Source of the DNA: Candidatus Cloacimonadota bacterium
Lineage (GTDB): Bacteria; Cloacimonadota; Cloacimonadia; Cloacimonadales; TCS61
DNA: 64,000 bases
Assembly: GCA_021734835.1 (NCBI GenBank)
Contig: JAIPIH010000009.1
Location: 27,426 to 91,425 of the forward strand
Reading direction: 5' to 3'
Both the position numbers and the translations under genes were made by a program. Position 1 is the stretch's first letter, and each line of letters opens with the position of its first letter. The notes under the pieces are model-generated. The model was given only the letters and a program-made list of their open reading frames with translations, was not told the DNA's origin and made no database searches. Positions 56,277 to 64,000 of this stretch are shown piece by piece.

Positions 56277-56582
56277 TGCTCTCCTTTCCACTATGTTCTG
56301 TATTTTGCCAAGCAAATTGAGTCAAGAAAATAATTATTACTTTTACGTAATGATTAGAGGTCTGTATCGGAAATCAACTTTCAGCTCAGATAAATGTCTT
56401 TATAAATAGTTAATATTTATGATTGAAGATATTAAAGGAACCTAGACTGCAAATCCATGCTATTTGTGACTTCATCATGTTTGATTCATTTCATTATTTG
56501 AATTTAGAATAAATTTGTTCTAACGCAACAAGCTCTAAAGATCGCAACCTCGCTTTTATAAAGAAGAAAAAGAAGGTTATAA
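56277..56582. other. Intergenic region between sulfatase and deacetylase genes
   Basis: These 306 bases hold the deacetylase promoter at one end and the untranslated tail of the sulfatase gene at the other. I see no open reading frame, RNA or strong hairpin in the middle. Confidence 0.55.
56297..56325 (-). promoter_or_regulatory. Likely promoter of the deacetylase-uppP-holA-era run
   Basis: Minus-strand TTGACT at 56325-56320, a 17-base spacer and TACAGA at 56302-56297, 21 bases before the start codon. A short inverted repeat (TTTGC-TTG-GCAAA) lies within the spacer. Confidence 0.4.
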
Positions 56583-58598
56583 TCAGCGGGCAACCGGATT
56601 TTCTTCATCTATGTAGCGGGGTGGATAGTAGTTTTTGTGCAATGAGCGATAGCCTGTATACTGTAGCTGAACCTTTCGCCAATGTTCAAGATTTAGCAAA
56701 AGTTCACTGGCCAGATCAGCATGAACACTGTAAAGATTGCTTTTTTCCGCAGGATCCTGATCAAGGTCATAGAGTTCTATCCGTTTACTGGGTGAATGTG
56801 TAACTAATAGTTTCCAAGGCCAGTCAATGATTCCGTCTTGCGTCACCAGTGCTCGGCTATGAAGATAAACTGGTCGTTTCGTTTCTTCTTTAAAAGGTGA
56901 CACTCCTTGGAAATCATTCGGGATTGGCAATCCCATCAGATCGAGCAGAGCCGGTAGGATATCGATGAGATTTACTGCACGGCTCACTTTTCCCACAGGT
57001 TTCCCAGCCGGGGGTTTGATGAGACAAAAGGTACGAATAGCTTCGTCATACATGGGACCGGAATGATTAGCAAAATCATGCTCATAAAATCCCTCGCCAC
57101 TGTCTCCAATGATGACAAACCAACAGTTGTCCCAAATTCCTCGCAGATTTAGGTCTTCACTAAATGAACTGATCAGTTGATCCAGGTTGAAAAATGCGTT
57201 GAAATAACGATTCCGTACATCTTCCACTCGGTCTCGGGGCCAGGCATAATAGATTGCCGGAAAGTCCATTTTTGTCGGTTGGAAAGGTTCCTCGCCCCCT
57301 GCTGGGATCACGTAGTTGAAGTGGGTATTCTGCAAATTTATTCCTAAGAAAAATTGCTGATCAACAGGTAAAGTATCGATCCAATTCAAAGATATACGAA
57401 GGGTTTGAGAATCTTCCATTTTACCGGCAGTGACCAAATTTATTTTCAGAAGTTGAGCTAGACCTGCTCTATCGTCTTCGTTAACCCAAGTTTTTCCATC
57501 ATAGTCCTCAGAGTGAAAGAAATGATCGATCTCGGGAACCTCAAGCCAGCGAATCATACCACCCCATTTTTCATTCTGGGATGATATGTAAGCCGTTCTG
57601 TAACCGAGATCCTGAAACACCTTGAAGATGGATTCGCTGCGATAAGGATCATTCTTTCTGTAACGGGGCTTTCGTTCTGCCCAAAGTGGGTAGCGGGAAT
57701 ACCAGATACTCAGATCGGCATAGTTGGAGTGAGAGGCTGGAGCATATGCTCTTTCAAAGAACCAACCCTGCGATATAAGACTTGCCATGAAAGGCACAGG
57801 GCAGGGCGTTTGTTGTATCAGATCCCAGCGCATAGATTCAACCATGATCACAATAACAGGATTCTGAACAGTGAGTATGGAAGTATCACTGGCCTCTGCT
57901 GTACGCAATTTCAATGTGGGCATTTTGATTGATGTATCTTTCAATATCAGTACATCGTTTGAAGGCATCAAGTATGAGATCAACGGATGTAGGGGTTTGG
58001 GTTTCTCTTTATTCAATAACGCACTGGCAATCACTATCCCAAGAGCAACTGTGAAAATAACAAGACAGGTATTAACGCAAAGTACCGATACTCTACCGAG
58101 AGATGGATTCCACCTTGTGAGCACAGCTGTCAAAGCAACTGCCATGGTAAATGCACAAATTGTGAACAGAAGCCATATGGAACTAGCTGTCTGAAAGAAA
58201 TGGAGTTGTAAGGCTGCCAAGTTGTCCAATCCAAACTGCAATTGGTGTATTGATAGAAACTTTCCGGTCCTAATGTAAAAATACCAACTACTAATTGTAA
58301 GAATAAGTATAATGAATAGAAAAAGTACACTGGTTATAAATTGAAAAATACTTAGAAAGTTATTCTTGCGGATATATTTTAAGTTACCAATTACACGAAT
58401 ACTAAAAAGGATGGGAAACCAGCAGATAGCAATTGGTAATATGTACCAGAGATTAGTGAAGACGCCGTTAGCTTCATGATGTCCCAAGCTCAACCAAAAG
58501 ATTTCTACAGCACTAAGGATAATTGCAGATATCAAAGGGACAGCAAATAACTGACATAGCATTACCGAAGGTTTATGTGTTTTGAACGAAATCAGCAA
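56583..58598 (-). CDS. Membrane sulfatase/phosphoglycerol transferase-like protein
   Basis: This 671-residue protein has about five membrane segments in the first 200 residues and an alkaline-phosphatase superfamily domain (about 250-670). VIMVESMRWD gives the first metal-binding acidic residue, PASHSNYADLS a possible nucleophile Ser/Thr, and GDSGEGFYEHDFANHSG the distal metal site. This matches LTA-synthase or lipid A ethanolamine transferase-like enzymes. Counts by eye on lines within the catalytic half give about 47% G+C, against about 25-35% in its neighbours and about 25-45% in its own membrane half. This may mark horizontal transfer. Confidence 0.75.
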   Translation of the reverse strand: MLISFKTHKPSVMLCQLFAVPLISAIILSAVEIFWLSLGHHEANGVFTNLWYILPIAICWFPILFSIRVIGNLKYIRKNNFLSIFQFITSVLFLFIILILTISSWYFYIRTGKFLSIHQLQFGLDNLAALQLHFFQTASSIWLLFTICAFTMAVALTAVLTRWNPSLGRVSVLCVNTCLVIFTVALGIVIASALLNKEKPKPLHPLISYLMPSNDVLILKDTSIKMPTLKLRTAEASDTSILTVQNPVIVIMVESMRWDLIQQTPCPVPFMASLISQGWFFERAYAPASHSNYADLSIWYSRYPLWAERKPRYRKNDPYRSESIFKVFQDLGYRTAYISSQNEKWGGMIRWLEVPEIDHFFHSEDYDGKTWVNEDDRAGLAQLLKINLVTAGKMEDSQTLRISLNWIDTLPVDQQFFLGINLQNTHFNYVIPAGGEEPFQPTKMDFPAIYYAWPRDRVEDVRNRYFNAFFNLDQLISSFSEDLNLRGIWDNCWFVIIGDSGEGFYEHDFANHSGPMYDEAIRTFCLIKPPAGKPVGKVSRAVNLIDILPALLDLMGLPIPNDFQGVSPFKEETKRPVYLHSRALVTQDGIIDWPWKLLVTHSPSKRIELYDLDQDPAEKSNLYSVHADLASELLLNLEHWRKVQLQYTGYRSLHKNYYPPRYIDEENPVAR

Positions 58599-58691
58599 TA
58601 TGACCTCCTGTCTTCATCATCTTGAATTTATTACCATTTTTTCCGAATCTCTATCAAAAAATACTGTTATCATGTTTTTTTCCCGTATTTT

Positions 58692-58716
58692 TTTATAGAT
58701 TTTGGTTTAATGTCAA
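58692..58716 (-). promoter_or_regulatory. Possible sulfatase promoter
   Basis: Minus-strand TTGACA at 58716-58711 is followed after only 13 bases by TATAAA. The spacing is too short for a standard promoter, so this is a weak call. Confidence 0.25.
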
Positions 58717-58797
58717 GTTGTATGATTAATTTCAGTTTTTTTTATGTGGGATAATAATATATTTTATTGTTTATATTTGTTAGTTTCTTTTGAAGTA

Positions 58798-58873
58798 TGG
58801 TGGGCGCGGAGGGACTTGAACCCCCGACCACCTGCTTGTAAGGCAGGCGCTCTCCCAACTGAGCTACACGCCC
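58798..58873 (-). tRNA. tRNA-Val (TAC), copy 1
   Basis: The minus strand forms a standard cloverleaf with acceptor arms GGGCGTG and CGCGCCC, anticodon loop CTTACAA (TAC) and encoded CCA. It is last in a Pro-Val-Val operon and differs from the neighbouring copy by one base in the T stem. Confidence 0.97.
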
Positions 58874-58896
58874 GAAAGAGGATTATTGTAAAAAAA

Positions 58897-58972
58897 TGGT
58901 GGGCGCGGAGGGACTTGAACCCCCGGCCACCTGCTTGTAAGGCAGGCGCTCTCCCAACTGAGCTACACGCCC
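58897..58972 (-). tRNA. tRNA-Val (TAC), copy 2
   Basis: Same cloverleaf and anticodon as the copy at 58798-58873, with one base change near the variable loop/T stem junction. CCA is encoded. The spacer to the other copy is 23 bases. Confidence 0.97.
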
Positions 58973-59009
58973 AATCTTTTACAATGAACACTTATTGTAA
59001 ATTTTAAAC

Positions 59010-59087
<78 letters not shown>

Positions 59088-59098
59088 ATGATGACCGC

Positions 59099-59134
59099 AA
59101 CAAAAAAAAGCTGCTTATTAGCGTCAAGATTTTT
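59099..59134 (-). promoter_or_regulatory. Likely promoter of the tRNA-Pro/Val/Val operon
   Basis: The minus strand has AAAAATCTTGACG at 59134-59122, which is identical over 13 bases to the sequence upstream of tRNA-Ala. The box ends 34 bases before the tRNA 5' end. The -10 region is T rich and not a clear match. Confidence 0.5.
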
Positions 59135-59276
59135 CTAAAACCCGGAGTAAATAATTTTACAATTACATGTAAAGTCAGCAATAAATCCGCAACAAAGAAG
59201 TTTTTTACTTGTGTATTTTTTTAGGTTCTTATCTTTAGTTTCATTTGATTGAGGTTTGTGATAATAAAATTAATTG

Positions 59277-60185
59277 ATGAGAAGAGAAAGGATTAAATCA
59301 GCTACTGCAAATTATAATATTGGCACCTTAGTTTCATTTATCAAAATGAAACATGGTTTTGGAAACTTAAATTACAGAGTGCAAACAACAAAGGGAACCT
59401 ATCTACTCCGCTATAATATACAGAAAGACATCAGTTTAATAGAATATGAAGTAAGTATATTACTGGAACTAAAGCAAATAAATTTTCCTACCGCTTATCC
59501 TATTAAAATGAAAAATGGTGAATATATATTAGATGATTTAATAGTACTATATGAGTTCATTGATGGTTATATCCCAAAACTAAATGTAAATACAGTGAAG
59601 GAAATAGCAAAAGCTGCTGCATCTCTAAACTCATTTACCCGCTGGTCCGAATTTGAAAGAAAGAATATTATGAACTTAAATGATTGTATAGATCTCATCA
59701 GGAAATTTTCTAATGCAAAATATAAATATCCGCTTTTATTTAGAGATTTTATAAAACAAATAGAGTTCATAAAAAATAAACTTTTTGCAAGTTTGCCACG
59801 AGGCTTGATCCATGCTGATCTTTTTCCTGATAATGTAGTTTTCAGAAATGATAAATTAGTTGCTATTCTTGATTTTGAAGACATGTGTACCGATAACCTG
59901 ATCTTTGAGGTTGGTATGGCAATTAATGGATTTTGTTTTATCAACAATGAACTAGACCAATATCTTATGAACACTTTTCTAAAAAATTACAGTAAAGTAA
60001 GACCACTAACAAAAAAAGAAATAGAACTACTTCCGGTTTATATTCACTGGACAGCATTGGGAATGGTGTCTTGGCATCTAAAGCGCTTGATCGGTCATAA
60101 AAATGACAGACAGCTGACTCGAGCGCGGGAGTTAATGGATAGAGTTAAGGTAATTAGAAAAATTAAAAACTGGGAATTATTTTAG
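59277..60185 (+). CDS. Homoserine kinase-like phosphotransferase
   Basis: This protein (about 302 residues) has the APH/choline kinase fold. LPRGLIHADLFPDNVVF is the Brenner catalytic loop and AILDFEDMCTDNLIFEVGMAINGFCF closely follows the type II homoserine kinase (ThrB) pattern. It would phosphorylate homoserine in threonine synthesis; other small-molecule kinases of the fold are possible. I use the ATG at 59277; a TTG lies one codon earlier. No threonine-pathway genes are adjacent. It converges on bamA. Confidence 0.78.
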   Translation: MRRERIKSATANYNIGTLVSFIKMKHGFGNLNYRVQTTKGTYLLRYNIQKDISLIEYEVSILLELKQINFPTAYPIKMKNGEYILDDLIVLYEFIDGYIPKLNVNTVKEIAKAAASLNSFTRWSEFERKNIMNLNDCIDLIRKFSNAKYKYPLLFRDFIKQIEFIKNKLFASLPRGLIHADLFPDNVVFRNDKLVAILDFEDMCTDNLIFEVGMAINGFCFINNELDQYLMNTFLKNYSKVRPLTKKEIELLPVYIHWTALGMVSWHLKRLIGHKNDRQLTRARELMDRVKVIRKIKNWELF

Positions 60186-60247
60186 CAGAATATAAAAAAC
60201 AGCTTATTAAAAAGAACTTATTGTCCGGCAATCTTTTATAAACATAA

Positions 60248-62467
60248 CTAAAAAGTTGTACCGAATTGGAAATGAGGTTCCCAAACTTTATCTTCAAAGT
60301 TATGTGCATAATCGAATCCGATCAACCCAAAAGGACTTCGAATTCTGATACCGACGCCGGCACCACTTTTCATATCCCAAAAATTAAATTCTTCCAATTT
60401 GTTGAAACTATTTCCTGAATCAAAAAAGATCAAGCCCACTATTTGATCACTGCCTATTGGAGCACTGTATTCAGTAGAGAAAATTATTTCTCTCATACCA
60501 CCATCAGTTGGCCCTATCGATCTATCGGCATATCCCCGGATTCCATCTGGACCAGTTCCACCTAAATAAAATCGCTCATCAGGCGGTGCATCTTTACCAC
60601 CATATCCTGTTACATATCCAAAACGCCATTTTGTTCCCAAAGAAAGTTTCCAAATAGTTTTTGTGTACCAGCTTACCTGAGCTATCTGCTTGAAATAGTT
60701 GAAATCTCCCTGCAACGGACCTCCGGCAATTTCATTAAATAGAGTAAAATACGATCCGGAGGATGGGAAATAAATGTTATCTCTATGATCTCTGGAAAAG
60801 CTTAATGAAATAGAACTAGTTTTTTGCCATCCTTTTTTATCCAGCCGTTTTAATGCTGCTGATGCAATATCCTCTTTCCCTTCTAAGATAGAATATTTTT
60901 TGGAATAAAGCGAGTAACTTGCAATTAACTTGGAATAATCTAAAAACCATAAGGGACGTCCTACTCTGATTGAGCCTCCATTCGTCCTGACTTTATATGT
61001 ACTCCATGTTTTTGTAGTCAGATAAATATCAGCACCGACCAGTGTAGAAGTATCCAAAAAATAGGGATTTGTAAAATTGAAACTGAAGTTGGATGTAGTT
61101 GACCCGAATTCCCATTTTACACTACTCTGCCAGGAATTTCCCAGTAAATTATTATGTGAGACTTGAAGTTGTCCTACCAAGCCGTCCTGGCTGTTTAAGG
61201 CAACTCCGCCATTGGCACTGCCGGATACTTTGTCATTAACATTTAACACCAGGTCAATATCGCCCTGTTTATTTATAACTTCAGGATTACTTAAATGAAG
61301 GTCTGGTTCAAAAAAACCCATATTATAAATATTCTGCTGACTTTTCATTATCTTAGATTGTTTAAAATAATCACCAGGTGAGATCACTAGTTGCCTTCTG
61401 ATAACTTTCTCTTTAGTTTTTCTATTACCGGCAATGGCTATTTTCCTAACTTTCGCCCGATTATTCTCTTTAATATGCAGGTTAATATTAATGATCTTTT
61501 CAGATTTTACTAATTCATGATCAAAAGTAGCATAGATATAACCTTCTTCATAATACATGCTGGAAACATTGCCTAATTGTTTATTAAATTTTTCCAGATT
61601 GAAAACTTCATTATCTTTAAATTGGAATTGATATTTTATCAGTTCATCGGTAAATCTAACATTACCATCAACATTAATTTCACCAAAGTAGTACTGATCA
61701 CCTTCCAATAAATATATGTCTATAACAAAATATTTTTTTACTAATTTTTTGTCCCAAGAGACTATACGGGCATCGATAAATCCTCTTTTATTATAATAGT
61801 TCACGATCTTTTTAAGGTCTTCAGCAAATTTTTCCTGCTCGAACTTACCAGATCTGAACAAACTTGCTTTCTTTGTCTTCATCTTTCCCAGCAGTTGTTT
61901 TGCTCTTATCTCTTTGTTGCCATGGATGCGGATGTTCTTTATAGCTACTTTTGAACCCTCGTCAATCTCAAGCAGCAATTTGATGCGATTGTTATCTAAT
62001 TCTTCCTCAATAAATTCCATTTCAACAAGATGATAGCCTTTAGTTTTATACTCTTTAGTTATAGCCTTTCTAACTTCAGAAGCCAGAAAGGGTGACCAAT
62101 AACTACCCTTTTTCAAATTTATTTGTTCTCGTATTTTTTTATCATTAATTTTTTTGTTACCGCTCAATAAGAGTTTTTCAACTATTTGATATTCTTCAAC
62201 TGTAATAACAACTGAAATACCTTGAGGCAGCGGATTGCTTTCAATATTAATATCCTTGAATACACCAAGTTGATATAAGCTTTTAATTGAAGCAGAAACA
62301 TTCTTTTGATCAAAATCTTCGCCAACCTCTAATGAGATCAGAGACCGGATCAATTCTGTCTCTATATTTTTGTTCCCAAATATTTGAATATCAAGTATTA
62401 AATTGCTTTCTGCTGCTAATAAAACTGATATTATCAGAATTAGCATGATAAAAAGAATTTTTTTCAT
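60248..62467 (-). CDS. bamA: Outer membrane protein assembly factor BamA
   Basis: BamA (739 residues) folds and inserts beta-barrel proteins in the outer membrane. A signal peptide (about 1-18) precedes five POTRA domains (about 22-430) and a 16-strand barrel (about 440-739). The conserved VRGF-type motif reads GIRGYADRSIGP near residue 660, and the chain ends in Phe. It proves a didermal envelope. No skp or lpxD gene follows in the window, unlike in many genomes; its neighbours are a kinase-like gene and tRNA-Ala. Confidence 0.95.
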   Translation of the reverse strand: MKKILFIMLILIISVLLAAESNLILDIQIFGNKNIETELIRSLISLEVGEDFDQKNVSASIKSLYQLGVFKDINIESNPLPQGISVVITVEEYQIVEKLLLSGNKKINDKKIREQINLKKGSYWSPFLASEVRKAITKEYKTKGYHLVEMEFIEEELDNNRIKLLLEIDEGSKVAIKNIRIHGNKEIRAKQLLGKMKTKKASLFRSGKFEQEKFAEDLKKIVNYYNKRGFIDARIVSWDKKLVKKYFVIDIYLLEGDQYYFGEINVDGNVRFTDELIKYQFQFKDNEVFNLEKFNKQLGNVSSMYYEEGYIYATFDHELVKSEKIININLHIKENNRAKVRKIAIAGNRKTKEKVIRRQLVISPGDYFKQSKIMKSQQNIYNMGFFEPDLHLSNPEVINKQGDIDLVLNVNDKVSGSANGGVALNSQDGLVGQLQVSHNNLLGNSWQSSVKWEFGSTTSNFSFNFTNPYFLDTSTLVGADIYLTTKTWSTYKVRTNGGSIRVGRPLWFLDYSKLIASYSLYSKKYSILEGKEDIASAALKRLDKKGWQKTSSISLSFSRDHRDNIYFPSSGSYFTLFNEIAGGPLQGDFNYFKQIAQVSWYTKTIWKLSLGTKWRFGYVTGYGGKDAPPDERFYLGGTGPDGIRGYADRSIGPTDGGMREIIFSTEYSAPIGSDQIVGLIFFDSGNSFNKLEEFNFWDMKSGAGVGIRIRSPFGLIGFDYAHNFEDKVWEPHFQFGTTF

Positions 62468-62558
62468 TTAACCTCCGTCTTATGAAACGCACCATTTATA
62501 TTTTGCTGTTCTTTGAGTAAAGTTTTTTTCAAATAAATATTAAAAGTTCTGCCGGCAA

Positions 62559-62594
62559 AAAAATCTTGACGGTTATTCTTGGATTTCGAAATTC
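62559..62594 (+). promoter_or_regulatory. Likely tRNA-Ala promoter
   Basis: AAAAATCTTGACG at 62559-62571, shared exactly with the tRNA-Pro operon upstream region, ends 33 bases before tRNA-Ala. The -10 near 62589-62594 (AAATTC) is a poor match. Confidence 0.45.
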
Positions 62595-62604
62595 GTTGCC
62601 AAAT

Positions 62605-62680
62605 GGGGCATTAGCTCAGCTGGGAGAGCGCTACACTGGCAGTGTAGAGGTCAGCGGTTCGAGCCCGCTATGCTCCACCA
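62605..62680 (+). tRNA. tRNA-Ala (GGC)
   Basis: A standard cloverleaf: acceptor GGGGCAT with ATGCTCC, anticodon loop CTGGCAG (GGC), T-loop GGTTCGAGCCC and encoded CCA. A single gene with its own promoter. Confidence 0.97.
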
Positions 62681-62828
62681 TTCTTATAATCCCAATTCAA
62701 TTGCATTTTACAATTGTTAAAAAAATAAATTATTGCATTTAATGAAAATTATCTTAATTTCTATTTTGACTTAAATGGAATAAAAAATGCGTTCATTTTA
62801 AATGTATAAATTTAATTATGGAGTAATT

Positions 62829-63830
62829 ATGAAATACAAAGGAATAACGTTATTAAGCATAATATTGTTAATAATTGTTAGTTGTGCGAAACCTAACGAA
62901 CCTGCTTCAATAGAGGGTTCATTAACTATTGAACATGTTTATTCAACAATAGGTTATGCCAGAGATATATCAATAACGAGTTCAAATCTTTATATTGCAG
63001 AAGATCAAGCGGGTTATTCTATTTATGATCTGAGCTCGAAAGAATTGATCTCACGACATACTAGTTTTATAATGGAAATAGATCCTATCATGTTCGAAAA
63101 TGTGAGAGCTGTATCTGCTGATGAAGAAAATGAACTTTTATTTGTTTATGATAGATACGGAAGTCCTGCCAGTATAAGTGTTTTCGATATGACCGACAAA
63201 ATAGATCCTGAATTTATTTTTCAGATTTCAGGAAACACCAGTGGAATTATTCAGTTAAGATCTGGTCCCAGTACTTTAGGTGGTACTGATTTGACATGGA
63301 CAAATGGCTCAACTTATAATTTTGGTAGATTTGATGAATTATGGTTAGGTTCAAATGCATTTGGATTTCAGAATTCGGTTGGTGGATTTGATCTTAATGA
63401 AGCTCATATATTTCTGGCTGCAGAACAACTAGGTTTTCATATTGTTGATAGAAGTAATGGAGACCTCTTAAGTACCACAGACACTGAGGCTGAAGCCTTA
63501 GATGTAAAGATTGTTGACAGTCATGCAATTGTAGCTCTCAGACAAGGTGGATTTGCTGTTTATAATGTTTCAAACATTTCAGATCCGGTCTTGGAACGTT
63601 ATGTAGAGACAAATGATTTTATTTATAATATAGATATAGAAGGAAATAATTTAGTACTTGGAAGTCATAGCGGAGGAGTCTATCATTACGATATTACTGA
63701 TATTACAAATCCAGTACTTACAGGTAATTTAAATTCAGATATCATTGGATATACATTTAAAGTAAAAATTAAAAATAACAAAATATATGCTTCTACACGC
63801 CATGGAGTATATGAAATTAAAATAGATTAA
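62829..63830 (+). CDS. Lipoprotein with LVIVD-type beta-propeller repeats
   Basis: This protein (333 residues) has a signal peptide with lipobox IVSC (lipidated Cys near residue 18) and repeats typical of LVIVD propellers: ISITSSNLYIAEDQAGYSIYDL, YNVSNISDPVLERYVETNDF and YDITDITNPVLTGNL. Such proteins bind or sense at the cell surface; function is not known. The ATG at 62829 is preceded by GGAG; an earlier in-frame ATG at 62802 would add nine residues before the signal. A further secreted-protein gene follows 15 bases later. Confidence 0.8.
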   Translation: MKYKGITLLSIILLIIVSCAKPNEPASIEGSLTIEHVYSTIGYARDISITSSNLYIAEDQAGYSIYDLSSKELISRHTSFIMEIDPIMFENVRAVSADEENELLFVYDRYGSPASISVFDMTDKIDPEFIFQISGNTSGIIQLRSGPSTLGGTDLTWTNGSTYNFGRFDELWLGSNAFGFQNSVGGFDLNEAHIFLAAEQLGFHIVDRSNGDLLSTTDTEAEALDVKIVDSHAIVALRQGGFAVYNVSNISDPVLERYVETNDFIYNIDIEGNNLVLGSHSGGVYHYDITDITNPVLTGNLNSDIIGYTFKVKIKNNKIYASTRHGVYEIKID

Positions 63831-63845
63831 ACATTTGGAGGAAAT

Positions 63846-64000
63846 GTGAAAAGAATTAACATTTTTTTACTAACATTATTAATAAGCGTCAATGCCTTTT
63901 CCAGCTTTGTAACACTATCAGAGAATAGCGGGAAAGACCTGTTTGAAGCTTCTAATTTATCATCAGCCAGTACGGAGATAATTTTCAGCCTCAGCGGCTA
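63846..64000 (+). CDS. Secreted protein, N-terminal 51 codons (cut by the window edge)
   Basis: A GTG start follows GGAGGA by 4 bases. The encoded N-terminus is a clear signal peptide (KRINIFLLTLLISVNAFSS) followed by FEASNLSSASTEIIFSLSG. This resembles the beginning of C25 gingipain-like and other large exported proteins, but 51 codons are too few to name it. It lies 15 bases after the lipoprotein gene and is probably co-transcribed. Confidence 0.5.
   Translation, partial: MKRINIFLLTLLISVNAFSSFVTLSENSGKDLFEASNLSSASTEIIFSLSG

Noticed and set aside
56300..56325. Possible sigma-54 site TGGCAA before the deacetylase gene
   Set aside because: The -12 GC element is missing at the needed distance.

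Overview
The window reads as chromosomal DNA of an AT-rich (about one third G+C by eye), didermal bacterium. An outer membrane is implied by BamA, an MlaF/MlaD pair, a secretin, a large peptidase/propeller/beta-barrel protein and several lipoproteins. The mixture (atypical type IV pilus genes, tandem GT87-like proteins, a last gene that may be a large secreted protein) looks most like the Fibrobacterota-Chlorobiota-Bacteroidota side of the tree, possibly Cloacimonadota. That placement is an impression, not a computed phylogeny. I see no prophage, insertion sequence, CRISPR array or rRNA operon.

Layout. 1-0.9 kb: the end of rsmB and a PASTA protein. 1.2-5.8 kb: gyrB-gyrA, closed by a hairpin. 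5.9-14.4 kb: a lipoprotein, aspS, an mtaB-like methylthiotransferase, mlaF-mlaD without mlaE, and the peptidase/propeller/barrel protein. 14.6-16.3 kb (minus): a phosphohexomutase and a small membrane protein. 16.5-26.8 kb (minus): a DNA-damage block umuD-umuC-dinB-SRAP-DUF554-addB-addA, headed by a promoter overlapped by a palindrome that looks like an SOS operator. 27-28.5 kb: a small membrane protein and a threonine aldolase.

28.5-41.6 kb (minus) is the most striking region: a type IV pilus/type II secretion-like machine. One run holds a pilin-like gene, pilC, pilB, three small pilin-like proteins, a histidine kinase without an ATPase domain, and a receiver plus cyclic-nucleotide-binding-fold regulator. 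A second run holds pilT, a PilM/PilN/TPR fusion, a PilO/PilP fusion and a short secretin. None of the pilin-like proteins has a canonical prepilin cleavage motif and no prepilin peptidase is in the window. The main pilin gene has an excellent sigma-54 promoter, and a three-gene two-component cluster at 46.4-51.9 kb encodes a sigma-54 activator that could drive it.

41.9-46.3 kb: a GtrA protein, an FAD oxidoreductase and two tandem GT87-like membrane proteins, probably for surface glycan. 52-59.1 kb: six tRNA genes in two clusters around era, holA, uppP, a divergent polysaccharide deacetylase and a compositionally odd membrane sulfatase. 59.3-64 kb: a homoserine kinase-like protein, bamA, tRNA-Ala, a beta-propeller lipoprotein and the first 51 codons of a secreted protein.

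Many promoters share a TTGAC(A/G) -35 box with a poorly conserved -10. Both gyrase subunits carry unusual residues at the quinolone-contact positions.
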